A stretch of 64,000 nt of DNA from Eonycteris spelaea (lineage: Eukaryota > Chordata > Mammalia > Chiroptera > Pteropodidae), in NCBI GenBank assembly GCA_003508835.1, contig PUFA01000288.1, positions 434,001 through 498,000 on the forward strand, given 5' to 3'. This document shows, piece by piece, positions 46,130-56,710 of this stretch. A program made the translations under genes and the position numbers. The notes beneath the pieces are model-generated. The model did no database searches and was not told the origin of the DNA. It saw only the letters and a list, made by a program, of their open reading frames with translations. The first letter of the stretch is position 1. Every line of letters begins with the position of its first letter.

Positions 46130-47325
46130 TTACTTTTTAAAACAACTTCATTGAGATATAATCTGCATACCATAAAATTCACCAATTTAAAGTGTACGAT
46201 TTAGTGTTTTTGGTATGTATAGATCATCACAGTCCATTCAGACCATAGCTTCAGCCACCACCCTCTACTTCCCTTTGCCCTTCTACCTTCACAGTCCTAA
46301 ATAATCACTGGTCTATTTTCTGTCTCTATAGATTTCCATATACTAGACATTTCTTATGAATAGAATCATATAATATGTAGTCTTTTGGGACTGGTTTCTT
46401 TACTTAGCATAATAGTTCCAAAGTTTACCCATGTTGTCGTATGTATCAGTATTTCATTTGTGCCTATATAATATTCTATGGTAATAATATACCAAAATTC
46501 AATTGATGAACATTTCTACCTTTTAGCTTCTATTTAAAAAATTTTGCCATAAACATTTTTGTACAAATTTTGTATGGCCATATGTTTTCATTTTTCTTGG
46601 GTGAAATTTCAAAGTCATATGGTAGCCTTATATTTAGTCATTTGAGGAACTGCCAAAAATGTTTTCCAAAACAGATGTTCAATTTTGCATTCTCACCAGC
46701 AGTGTATGAAGGCTCTAATTTTTCTATAGCTTCCTCCAGCACTTATATTCGACTTTCTAGCCATCCTATGGGGATGAGTAGTATCAGATTGTGGTTTTGA
46801 TGAGTATTTTTTGATGATAGATGTTGAACACCTTTTCACATGTTTATTAGCCATTTGTATATGTTCATTGAAGAAATGTCTGTTCATAACTTTGCTAATT
46901 TTTAATTAGGTTATTTGTCTTTTTATTATTGAGTTGCAAGAATTCTTCACAAATTTTGAATACATCATATGTATAATTTGCAAATATTTTCTTTCATTTT
47001 CTGGATTGCCATTTCACTTTCTTGATTGTATCCTTCGAAATCACAAAGAGTTTAAATTTTAATGAAGTTTAATTAATTTATTTTTTATTGTTGATCATGA
47101 TTTTAATGTCATATGTAAGAATACTTTGATAACACTGAGGTCATGAAAGTTTATCAATGTGTTTCTCCTAACTGTGTGATTATTTTAGTTCTTACATTTA
47201 TGCTTGTGATTCATTTTAATTGTTGTATATGGTAAGAAGTAAGAGTCCAACTTCATTCTTCCTCATGTGGTTCACCAGTTTTTCAGCACCACTTGTTAAA
47301 AACTGCAATTCTTTCTCTGTTTCAT
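46130..47325 (-). mobile_element. L1 LINE 3' part, antisense
   Basis: Plus strand shows the antisense L1 order: TTCATTGAGATATAATCTGCATACCATAAAATTCACC, TTACTTAGCATAATAGTTCC, CCAAAACAGATGTTCAATTTTGCATTCTCACCAGCAGTG, ACATGTTTATTAGCCATTTGTATATG, TTCACCAGTTTTTCAGCACCACTTGTT. It covers the 3' UTR and the C-terminal several hundred bases of ORF2 on the minus strand. The minus frame 46,693-46,887 is a broken part of ORF2. Confidence 0.85.
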
Positions 47326-48400
47326 GAAACTGACTTAAATGCTAAGTTTTTTATCCTGTTCACAAGATACTGTTGGGATGTAAATCCATTTTGCACATTC
47401 ACTTCACCAATCAAAATGAAACTGAATTCCAGAACCTCTGGAATTAGACTAGTAAATTATAAATGCTGAACTATTGATTCACTTATCACACTGATATTGT
47501 TTTAGTGCATCCTATCTATCAAGCAGGCACGTGTCAAGGATTTGACCTAAATACAGAAGACTGGGCTGCTTCTCTTCCTACAACTCCAGAAACGTACGAT
47601 TTCACAAGAAAAGTTGAGATGAGCAGAGACCCAGCGGCGCATGAGATTATTTCTGACTCCTTTTGAGCTGTTCCATTCTCAGCATCATTCCTCTAGGTCA
47701 CTGCCTCCTGCCTCACTCCAAGCTTCTTGCTCATTACCACACTTCCGGGAGGTATGTGTTCATACCTCTTTCTGTCTCGGGTTCAGTTCTAAGAGTCACT
47801 CATTAACTCATTGAAAATGGCTAGTTAATGAAAATGATGATGCGTCTCAGTGAGAGCCTGGCATACTTGAAGCATCAGAGAGGGAGGGAAGGGAGCACTA
47901 CCCATTCCAATAAAATGCCTTAGCCAGAGGGGATGCTGTGGCAGAGCCTGGCTTGCAGAAATACCTGCACCCTTACTAGAATCTGTGATGAGGAGGAGGT
48001 AGTCCAGGAACTGAGGAATGTCAGAGAAATGATCAGAGGGTATCCTGGCCGTGGGGTCATATCTGGAGTTATTACTGTCACCACCTTTTTAGTTCCCCAA
48101 TTACAGGGAGAGGCTTTTACCAACTAGATAGAGGTTGAAGATCAAAATATAAAATTTAGTCAGGAAATGTCATTATAATATATCTTTAATATGCCACCCC
48201 CTCAGCTGATGCTCTATGTATCTCCCACTCCCTACTCTATATCTGTACCATCAGTCTCCAAGAACCAGTGTTGGAAAAGTCTCACTGCACTGAATAGAAT
48301 GCAAAGGGGTGGATTCAGAGATAGCAATTTTTTTTAACCACAGAGGGCTGAAAAGCACATAATTCAACCCAAGATTGATCAAGGATGGTAGAGGATGGAG
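47326..48400. other. Unassigned stretch
   Basis: Frames 47,920-48,123 (minus) and 47,933-48,127 (plus) overlap on opposite strands and have no recognisable domain. No repeat named. Confidence 0.4.
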
Positions 48401-48443
48401 TGTGCGTGTGTGTACATGTGCATGCGTGTGCATGTGTGTGTGC
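48401..48443. repeat. (TG)n microsatellite, interrupted
   Basis: TGTGCGTGTGTGTACATGTGCATGCGTGTGCATGTGTGTGTG. The Cys/Val or Thr/His repeat frames over it are artefacts. Confidence 0.9.
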
Positions 48444-48639
48444 TTGAGGAGGGGTGGGGCAAGAAGGAAAAGCACTCAGCTCAGGACCTTGTGGAAACTG
48501 GTTGAATTTCCCACACTGGTGGACCTGAAAATGGCTCATTTCTATCACTGGAGTGAGCATGAATTCTCTGCCATGTACTGGACCTGGCTTAATTCAATGT
48601 CCAGAGCTTAGGGTAATAAGATGAATCCACAAAGCAGGG

Positions 48640-48990
48640 CCAGGTACAGCTTCAGAGAGTGCATTTTGCCAACTGCTGTGTGAGGATCTGGGAACATGGA
48701 AGTAAAAAGCTAGTTCCTGTTAAGGGAGCTCCCATTTCAAGGAGAAGAGACAGAGCAGAACTATTCCCAGTCATATCATGTGGTAAGTCCCTATGTCATG
48801 AAGCAAGTATGAAAAAGGGATTGTTAATTACATGATGGGGGCTGGAGAAGTCCAGAGAGGAGAAGTCCAGAGAGGAGAGGACATTTGCTCTCAATCCCTA
48901 TACTGAAAGAGGAGGAAAGGGTAGTCTAAAGAAAGTCACAAAGCTATGGGAGCCATTGCCATGTTTTGGGGAGCAAGAAGCCTTTCAACA
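48640..48990 (+). repeat. Old interspersed repeat copy (family uncertain), with a small tandem duplication
   Basis: GCCAACTGCTGTGTGAGGATCTGGGAACATGGAAGTAAAAAGC, TAAGGGAGCTCCCATTTCAAGGAG and AGTATGAAAAAGGG resemble the old family seen at 21.6 kb. GGAGAAGTCCAGAGA is directly repeated at about 48,845-48,876. Confidence 0.4.
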
Positions 48991-49889
48991 CAGCTAAGGT
49001 CCTAAGTAAGTAAAGATAAAACTAGACATATTTGTTGGGCCCCTAACATGAAGAGAGTACCTGCCCTGTTTAAAAGTTCTCAATTTAATTTCTAGCCATG
49101 AGGGTCACCTGAGTGGCCTCAGCTCTGAAAAGCAGGGATTTGCCCTTCAGCATGAGTAACCTTGGAGCAATTTCCAGATGACCGTGGGCTCAACCCAAAG
49201 AGGAATAGTCAAAGCTGCTGTCAAGAGGGCTGTGCCCCAAAGTCCCTAATGCAGTCAGTCAGTTTTCCCTGTGGAGATGGAGTCTCACAAGGCAGTCTGT
49301 AACTGCAGGGTGATGGCAGGAGCTGGGCCTCTGCCCTGGGAAGGGCATTAAGATATGCCACTGTACCTGAGTCACATGGGGAAGAAATTCACCAGGGACC
49401 CTGTGGCATGACTGGGTAGGGGAAAGACTTCCCTGTGAAGCCAATGAATATGATTTCAGGGTAAATTTCCTCCTATGATTATATTTTATTTCAGAGCCAT
49501 TAGGATAATATTGCTATTCTTTCCATGTCAGTGCCATCTCTGTTTCATTTGCATTGTTCTGTGTGCACCCTCACTTTTATGCTGAGAAATTAGTCTGTCA
49601 GTAACGGACATTTTGGGAAAAAAAAATCAGCACAAAGCCATTTACTAAAATCAGATGTGAAACTGCCTGGTTCCTCATCCTATTTATCAGGGTCCTCCCC
49701 CCAGGCAGGAGAGTTCCTTGGGCAGCAGACTGGCTACAGCTCTTTCCAGCTAACCTCAAATTGATATATTATGGCTAGTCAGTTTTAAATAAAACAAATA
49801 TAATTATCTCAGTCAGGCGAAGAGATATGAAGAGGCCTGTGGTTGGAGGTAGGGGTTAGGAGTGATGGAGCTGTATACTCGGAGGTCCC
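48991..49889. other. Unassigned stretch
   Basis: No gene or nameable repeat. The minus frame 49,259-49,444 has no domain. Confidence 0.4.
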
Positions 49890-50040
49890 TGGAAAGCTCT
49901 TGGCTTAGGAGAAAGAGCTTAGATTTTATGTTAGGTGTCAGAAAAAATAAATTAGTTCAAATCCCACTTTTGTTGCTTACTGGAGATATGAAACTCTTTA
50001 ATTACACGCATTGTCTGCAACACTCTTGTAACATAGTTTA
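49890..50040 (+). repeat. MIR SINE fragment, plus orientation
   Basis: AGAAAGAGCTTAGATTTTATG, then TTCAAATCCCACTTTTGTTGCTTACTGGAGATATGAAACTCTTTAATT, matches the MIR head and start of the CORE, diverged. Confidence 0.55.
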
Positions 50041-52489
50041 GCTATTAATTTTCCCCAAAAGCTCCCTGTCCCCAATGTACAGTATAGGACACATGCTTAG
50101 GCAGAGAGGCATAACAACCTTCTATACTGAATTCATCTGAGCCCTTGCTCTAGTCCAGGGCCTTCCAGATGCTATGAGTTTCTCAAGTTCAGAAGTATTT
50201 CTTAACCTTAACAGATGCTAATATTGCTTAATTTAAAGAAAGAACCATGGGAGTTATTTACTGAAAGATTCTACATGTTTATTAAAGATCCTGGATTTTG
50301 GAGTCCCTCAAGAAGACCTAGGGCAGCATGGAAGTCTGGTGACTGAAGACAGAGGCTTCCAAAACACGAGCACTTAATATTTTGACTTCCATAGGTAAAT
50401 GTTGGGGTGGGGGAAGGAGAGAGGGTGGGGCAAGGGAAGGAGAAAGAGAGGAAGATAAAGGGATAGAGAGAAAATGAGAGAGAGAGAACTAGCAGAGACA
50501 CTAACCAAGAGTTCTGAAAGAATCTGAACCCCAAAAGTCATTACTGAAAAAGGGACAGCTCTTCAAGATGTTAATCAGCTGTTGATGGGACCCAAGCTAG
50601 AAATCAGAAGAAGCTGCCAGACAGGTTCTACCTTTAGGTAAAGTGTTGGCAGCCTTTTATCAATCCCTTCCAGAGGTAGGTGATGGAGAGTCTATATCTA
50701 TTTACTCCCAGTCCTGAATCCTCTCTCTAGCCTGTAGAAATGCTAGGAAACTTTTTCACTGAGAGGTCAGGAAATTCATATTTTTCCCTGTTTATAGGTG
50801 GTAGAGGCCAAGGATAGATGACTTCATAAATTCTCTAGTTTGGTTTTAAACTTGAACAAAGTTTTCAATCCTATCACTTTCCAACAATTAGATACTATAG
50901 TAAAAGATACTTCTTCATGATTTTTTCTGGCAAGATGCTGCATAATTAGTTTCACTACGTGCACTGGCCCTGATCTTGTCCATGAGTGATATCCTTCGAT
51001 AATTTAAACATCTGTCCAAGTTTCACTTTCATGATTGAGCCTTAACTATGTTGCACTGAAACATCTTTTCAAATATTGCTGTCTGACTGTCTTTTGGGAC
51101 CATGAGACTTGTGTCTCCTTTCCCAAGTCTCTGTGCATGTAGCCCTTGTCATGTCTCACCCACTGAGCTTACTGTTGAATGGAAGCTCTGGATCCAGATG
51201 GCTATTCACTAGCATCAGTGGAGCAGAAAAGGCCATGTAATACTGGGTTCCAATGTGTGGAACCCATGATGGAAACCAGATGAGGATGTCATTAAGTTGC
51301 AACCCTTTATTATGCCTTCTCACCATTTCTCCTTCTTACTCCATTTCTTCCCTGGAATGAAACACCAAACATACACCATATACTCTCAGAAAACCACAGC
51401 AGAAACAAGAACTCGTGAAAAGCATCTGAAGATGAAAATGTAAGAAGAAAATGTATTATTGAGGATACTATGTTTGGGTTCCCACAAGAAACTTACAAGT
51501 TCAAAGAAACTGTTCTCAAGCTCTCTGTACTCTATGGGGTAACAATATGGAATAATAAATGTTGAACACAACGGGATAAATTTTTCAAAACCCAAGGAAC
51601 TGTTGCCAGTAATAGGATATTTACTACTTTAGAGAATCAGCACATCCCAAACTCCAAAGTGTCAACTTAGTTTTGCAGCACAAGAAATGTAACTGTGGGC
51701 AAACATGTATCAGAAAATGCAGTTGAAAAGAATTATTACAATTATTATCAAAATTTAGGTCAGAGTTTCACACAGTCTAGGCCCTTGATTCTAGGTAAAA
51801 TGGATACTAAACAATTAAAATGAGAGCTATATAACAAAAGGAAGCCAAGCCTCAACTACAAAAGTATATTAATAATTAATGCCAGAGATAGTCTTTTGAG
51901 ACAAGTATTCCCATAGCTATTTGTAAGAATAGCAATAAATTTCTATAACCTTCCCAAGAAACAATTAGGCACATACATCAAGAACCATGAAGATATTATA
52001 TTACCCACAGTTATATTCAGAAATTACTAGAAATGGCTTCATTACATATTTAAATGAGATTAAATAGAAAGTGCCTAAAGAAAAAACCTAAAAGGAAATG
52101 TTTACATAAATAACAGCAAGGTCACAAACAATTAAAATGATGATTTGTATAAATATTTAATGATATAGAAAAATAACTATAATATTAAGTTACTATAACA
52201 GGATACTAAACTATCGAGTAGCCATATTTCAGAAATTGTGAACAATAAAAAATCATGTATGTGTGTATCCCAAGTATATTAAGCAAATAAATTTATACCA
52301 ATAAATATATACACATACCACTTATATACTCAAGCATATATTCATATTTCCATAAATAAATATATTTATAAGTATGAACATATATTCATTTACATATGCA
52401 AATTCTCTGCCATATATCCATAACAACTTTGAGACTGAGCAGATATTTGGAGTAAAAATCTCTATTTATATAGTGAAAGTCATACAGTG
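50041..52489. other. Unassigned stretch
   Basis: Includes a G/A-rich run at about 50,402-50,490 (GGGGTGGGGGAAGGAGAGAGGG and GAGAGAGAG). The minus frame 50,271-50,534 is its antisense Ser/Phe/Pro shadow. The remainder is AT-rich with no recognised gene or repeat. Confidence 0.4.
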
Positions 52490-52700
52490 TAGTATAGTGT
52501 AGTAGAGTTCAGGCTCCAGAATCAGACTATAAGGGTTCGAATTTTGACTCTGCCATTTGTTACCTTGAAATTAGTAGTTAAACTCTCTTTACTTTTAACA
52601 TGAAGCTCATTATACTATTATACCATGGACTTGATTATATATACGTACATATATATAAATATATATATATACATTTATATATATACAAATATATATATAC

Positions 52701-52753
<53 letters not shown>

Positions 52754-53062
52754 ATATACATACATATATAAATATATATGTATATATATATTTATATACA
52801 TACATACATATATAAATATATATGCATATATATTTATATATGTATGTATATATATTTATATATATTTATATAAATATATATAAATAAATAGAAATATATT
52901 TATATATATTTATATAAATATATATAAATAAATAGAAATATATTTATATAAAAATATATAAATAAATATATATAAATATATATACATACATATATATATT
53001 TATATATATGTATGTATATATATAGAACAGTCTCTGGTATGTATTAAGTGCTTAATAAATGT
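52490..53062 (+). repeat. MIR SINE split by an AT microsatellite
   Basis: The left part (about 52,490-52,625) reads AGTATAGTGTAGTAGAGTTCAGGCTCCAGAATCAGAC and GGGTTCGAATTTTGACTCTGCCATTTGTTACCTTG. The right part (about 53,022-53,062) reads GAACAGTCTCTGGTATGTATTAAGTGCTTAATAAATG, the MIR tail. The 385 bp between them are AT repeats, so the microsatellite replaced or expanded the centre of the MIR. Confidence 0.75.
52637..53021. repeat. (AT)n / (TATATAAA)n complex microsatellite
   Basis: Almost pure A/T, with TATATATA blocks, TACATACA and ATATATTTATATAAAT sub-repeats. A 33-bp-scale unit (ATATATTTATATA-AAATATATATAAATAAATAGAA) appears twice around 52,855-52,945. The plus frame 52,600-52,815 is only Tyr/Ile repeats. 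Confidence 0.95.
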
Positions 53063-53841
53063 TTTTCATATACATTAGTCATGAACAGTTTCACATGTTT
53101 CCCAAGACAGCATGCTTATAACTCTGTTTAATGAATCAGCTTATCTCCAATCCATACACAAGCCATACCATTGTATAAAGTGAAGGCTACTAAGCTAAGC
53201 ACTGAGGGAGAGATTCTACTTTCTGATACCAAGTCTGTGCCCCAAATAAACTCCCCTTCCCATGATGGACTCTTTCTATGGCATAAAATAAACACTAAGA
53301 ATATCAGAGGATAAAAAAGAAACTTCTTTTCTTCCTAAATAAAGGAGTAGAAAAGCCTTGCTTAATAAAAGGCCCTTAATGTTGGAAGTCAGAAACTCAG
53401 TAAAAAGCAAAGAATTCTGGAAACAAATAATTCTTGAGTAGAGCAGAAAAGATCAGAGATGTTACATAAATTTTATATTAGAAACTGACTTTATTGTTAT
53501 TCTACAGAGTTAAAAAGCTTCAGCTTACCAATTCACCTTTGTTTAAGGTACATAAATCCATAGCCAGAATCATGAAGCTCAGAGTACAATTTTTGTCATC
53601 AGAACACAATCCCTTAAATATTTCCTGTTTACTTTTTGTCCTTCGATATTCTTTTTAGTGTTAACAAGTGAGTATTTTTGGAATGTTCCAATAGATTTAG
53701 AGAATTCTGTACCTAAGGATGCCGTGCTCTATTATTGAAGAGAAAGCAAACAACTATAGTCCAGGAGAACTTTATAAATCTATTTGCAATGAGCTTAGAG
53801 GACAAGTAACATGTGAAGTTACCTATCCCACTTACACATCT
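53063..53841. other. Unassigned stretch
   Basis: No gene or nameable repeat. The plus frame 53,719-53,904 runs into the SINE tail and is not a gene. Confidence 0.4.
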
Positions 53842-54104
53842 TGGAGGATTTTATTTTTTAATTATTTATTTATTATTATTATTATTTATGCCTACAGCAC
53901 TTAGTCTTGCTAGGTGGTCTCCCATCCAAGTATTCACTAGGCCCAACCCTGCTTAGCTGCTGAGATCAGATATCGAGCTTGTTCAAGGTGGCATGGCCAT
54001 AGACCATGGACTGTGGCTCCACTGGGGCATGAACCCAGAACCTTCTGCATGTAAATCAGACTTGCTAACACCTACACTATAGAATCATGTCCTGGAGGAT
54101 TTTA
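53842..54104 (-). mobile_element. Composite tRNA-Val/5S rRNA SINE (MEG-TR type) with 12-bp TSD
   Basis: The body is 53,854-54,092 on the minus strand. Its head (54,012-54,090) resembles tRNA-Val(TAC): GTGTAGGTGTTAGC (A box region), CTGATTTACATGCAG around the anticodon, and GGTTCTGGGTTCATGCCCC (B box). Next comes a nearly whole 5S rRNA (54,004 down to 53,890): TATGGCCATGCCACC, CAGCTAAGCAGGGTTGGGCC and TACTTGGATGGGAGACC, the last being an exact 5S C-box region (plus 53,916-53,932). The tail is A/T-rich (ATAATAATAATAAATAAATAATT). TGGAGGATTTTA flanks it at 53,842-53,853 and 54,093-54,104. Such hybrid tRNA/5S SINEs were described as MEG-TR from megabats. Transcription would be by RNA polymerase III from internal promoters. 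The name is from recall. Confidence 0.9.
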
Positions 54105-54489
54105 AATTAGTCTAATGGTTATATAGACTTAGTCCTATTTTTCATGTTTATAGAAAGTAAACTAAGCTAGTGACTTTCCCCTCTAGAAAGCATTAAGTAA
54201 TACTGGAGTGTAGTGGCGAGGTCTGTTTCTACTTTTTGCCAGGCATACTTCCTCCCATTGAAATTTGTACTTTTTCTTGTGAGGCTTGGGTGAAAGAAGG
54301 GATAAATCAATATTTGAAATTTTAAGTATAATTGCAAAGATTCATAGTAGGAATATACCACTGAGTTTTCATACAACGTAGTTTAAAATATACTAGGTTC
54401 ACTTTCAAAGTATACCTTGTGTTATGTGGAAAACAGATCAAAGGGTAGAATCAAACAGGCATGAATTCAAATTTCGCATCTGTTTTTGC
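54105..54489. other. Unassigned spacer
   Basis: Between the SINE and HAL1 I recognise nothing. The minus frame 54,167-54,376 has no domain. Confidence 0.45.
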
Positions 54490-55578
54490 TTCCAGACATA
54501 AGGGAGTAAAATGGACTGGATTTCCTCACCTTCGAAAAACCTATCACAGCAGACACAATATATGAAACAATGATTTAAGTCACTTGAAAACAGTCAGACA
54601 GTGATATCAGAAGCAAGGGAAACCAATGAATGAGCTCTATAATTTACTCACTACTCATAAGAAAATTACCACAGTCGTGGGTCCAATCAGCCCTATATTA
54701 AGAGCTGTACTGATCCCACCTAACAAAGCTTAAATCCAAGTGTTGAAAAGATCAAAATTTACAAGGAACTGTACTTTAGAATAAAGCTCAAATATATTTA
54801 AAGAAATACCACATAATCAAGCACATAACAATATAAAATTTATAAAAGCCAGCATCCACTCAAAAAATACCAAGCACACAAAAAGAAGAAAAATATGACC
54901 AATAATGAGAAAATTACATTAATATAGACACAGTGATTGAACAAATGTTTAATGTATTGTTTTAGTACATTAGATTATTATAATAAATATTTCCATATAT
55001 TTAAAAGGTAGAGGAAAACAAAGTGTGCAAGGAGATACAGAAGAAAAAGGAAAGAATAAAAAAAACACAAAGCAAAAACACAAGAAATCTATTGTGTGTG
55101 ATTAACATCATATTAACTACAAAAGAAAACTTAGTGAACCTGAAGATAAATAGATTAAAACTAACCAAAATAAAATACAAAAAACAAAGAAAATTGAAAT
55201 TAATAAGCATGAGTTTGCGGATAATATCAAGTGGCCTGATATATAGATATTTGGAGTCCAAAGGAGAGGTATAAGATGGGGGAAGAGGAGTTGCAGAACA
55301 TTTTTTAAAGAAATAATGCCACTACATTTTTAAAATTTGTTGAAAACTAAACTCACAGATACAAAAAAAAAATAAATAAATTTCAAACATACACATGCAC
55401 ACAAAGATGAAGAAACCTACAGCCAGAGTAGGTAAACCAGGGATTTAAAAAATCCTAAATGCAGCCAGAGGAGGGGGTAACATATTGCATACAAAGAATA
55501 AAGATAGGAAATACATAAGACTTTGCCAGAAACAATGAAAACCAGAATAAGTGGAGAGACACTTTTAGAGTACAAAAT

Positions 55579-55615
55579 ATATATACACATACATACATAC
55601 ACACACACACATACA

Positions 55616-55649
<34 letters not shown>

Positions 55650-55650
55650 A
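55579..55650. repeat. (ACAT)n microsatellite with CA run
   Basis: ATACACATACATACATACACACACACACATACATACAT and so on. The antisense frames 55,417-55,665 and 55,455-55,640 are Met-Tyr-Val-Cys repeats. Confidence 0.95.
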
Positions 55651-56040
55651 ATACATACATATCAAGTGAAAAATTTAAACTCTTAAAAAACATTTTTTAA
55701 AAAAATGAAGGTAAAGACATTTTTAGATATATGAAAGCTGAAAGAATTCATTACCAGGAGAACTTCACTAAAATAAATATTAAAGGAAGTTCTGTCAGAG
55801 GGAAATGATAGCAGATAGAAATCTGGACCAATACAAAAAAATCAAAGATTTTAAAAGATTGATATGGTTAAAATAAAACATTTCTTACATATCACTTTAA
55901 AAGCCAAGAGAGTTAAAAAAATATATATATGGCCATAAGTTCCTTATACTGTTGCTGAACTAATATAATATTATCTGTGGATAGACTAATAATATGTTAA
56001 AAATGTATACCATAGAATTTAAAGGAACCAATATTGAAGT

Positions 56041-56071
56041 ACACACACATGTGCACGTGTATGTGCACACA

Positions 56072-56117
<46 letters not shown>
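56041..56117. repeat. (CA)n microsatellite
   Basis: ACACACACATGTGCACGTGTATGTGCACACAAG, then an uninterrupted CA run of about 44 bp, inside the HAL1/L1 3' region. Confidence 0.95.
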
Positions 56118-56118
<1 letters not shown>

Positions 56119-56315
56119 CCTAGCCAGGTAGCCAGGGGTTCAATTGGAAGAGGAGAGAAATGAATAAGTGGAACACAAAGGACTTTCAGGATGGTGAAAC
56201 TATCCTGTATGATACTATGATGGTAGATACATGTCATTACACATTTGTCATAACCTTTGTCTCTAACACAAAAAGTGAATCTTAATGTAAGCTATAGACT
56301 CTAGTTAATAATAAT

Positions 56316-56690
56316 TGTAGGTCCAGGCCTGGCAGGTCCCAGGTCTGACTGTGATATAGGCTCGTGGCTAGGAATAGGACCCCAGATTTAGAATGCTACA
56401 TTAGTGTAGTAGGGCCACTGAGCATAAAATATGTAAACATGCTTCAGTTTATTGTATCACACATGTGTAGCTGAATGCCACTATTGCATTCTGCTATGTG
56501 TGGAGTCATGCAGTCCCCTAGAGAGCAAAAAGGGAGCACATTAAGGGGAACAGGAGAAGTGCATGTGATACTGCGCTCCCCACGATAAAGTGGATGCCTG
56601 CTGTTTCATTCTCATGTCAGCCTTTTGTGCATTCTTCCAACTGGCGTCTCATCATCAAACCTTCCCTTCTCGATCAACTCGATGCTGACA
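56316..56690 (+). repeat. ERV-L 5' LTR
   Basis: Starts TGTAGGTCCAGGCCTGG and ends GATGCTGACA (TG...CA), 375 bp. It aligns along its length with 60,119-60,486. U3 has a TATA-like AAAATATGTAAACA (about 56,427-56,440). The place of the polyadenylation signal holds GATAAAG rather than AATAAA (about 56,584), so the signal is damaged in this copy. It is preceded by ATAAT (56,311-56,315), the left target duplication. Compared with the 3' LTR I count about 45 substitutions over about 350 aligned sites, or 13%. Confidence 0.9.
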
Positions 56691-56710
56691 CTTGGCATAG
56701 CCGGCACGAT
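56691..56710 (+). promoter_or_regulatory. Candidate primer-binding site
   Basis: The bases right after the LTR, CTTGGCATAGCCGGCACGAT, contain TGG followed by a sequence best matched, with about three mismatches, by the complement of the 3' end of a serine tRNA (TGGCGTAGTCGGCAGGAT as I recall it). The start and position fit a retroviral primer-binding site. The tRNA identity is a tentative inference. Confidence 0.5.

Larger units (their letters stand above)
54490..56315 (+). mobile_element. HAL1/L1 element, left part, interrupted by the ERV-L
   Basis: HAL1 landmarks in sense order are CACTCAAAAAATACCAAGCACACAAAAAGAAGAAAAATATGACC (about 54,858-54,900), TTTAAAAGGTAGAGGAAAACA (55,000), GAAGAAATAATGCCACTACATTTTTAAAATTTG, ATGAAGAAACCTACAGCCAGAG, AAGCTGAAAGAATTCATTACCAGGAGAACTTCACTAAAATAAATATTAAAGGAAGTTCTGTCAGAGGG, and near the end GGTAGATACATGTCATTACACATTTGTCATAACC. 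The last is the L1-type 3' UTR. The 3' UTR is cut at 56,315 and resumes at 60,487-60,660. ORF1 is dead: the plus frame 55,023-55,274 is only a piece of the coiled-coil region. Confidence 0.8.

Noticed and set aside
53890..54004. A 5S rRNA gene on the minus strand
   Set aside because: It is the second half of the composite SINE and has several substitutions relative to functional 5S. It is a retroposed derivative.
54012..54090. A tRNA-Val gene on the minus strand
   Set aside because: The tRNA-like sequence is fused to 5S-derived sequence and an A/T tail within a 12-bp target duplication and carries stem-breaking changes. It is the head of a SINE, not a gene.
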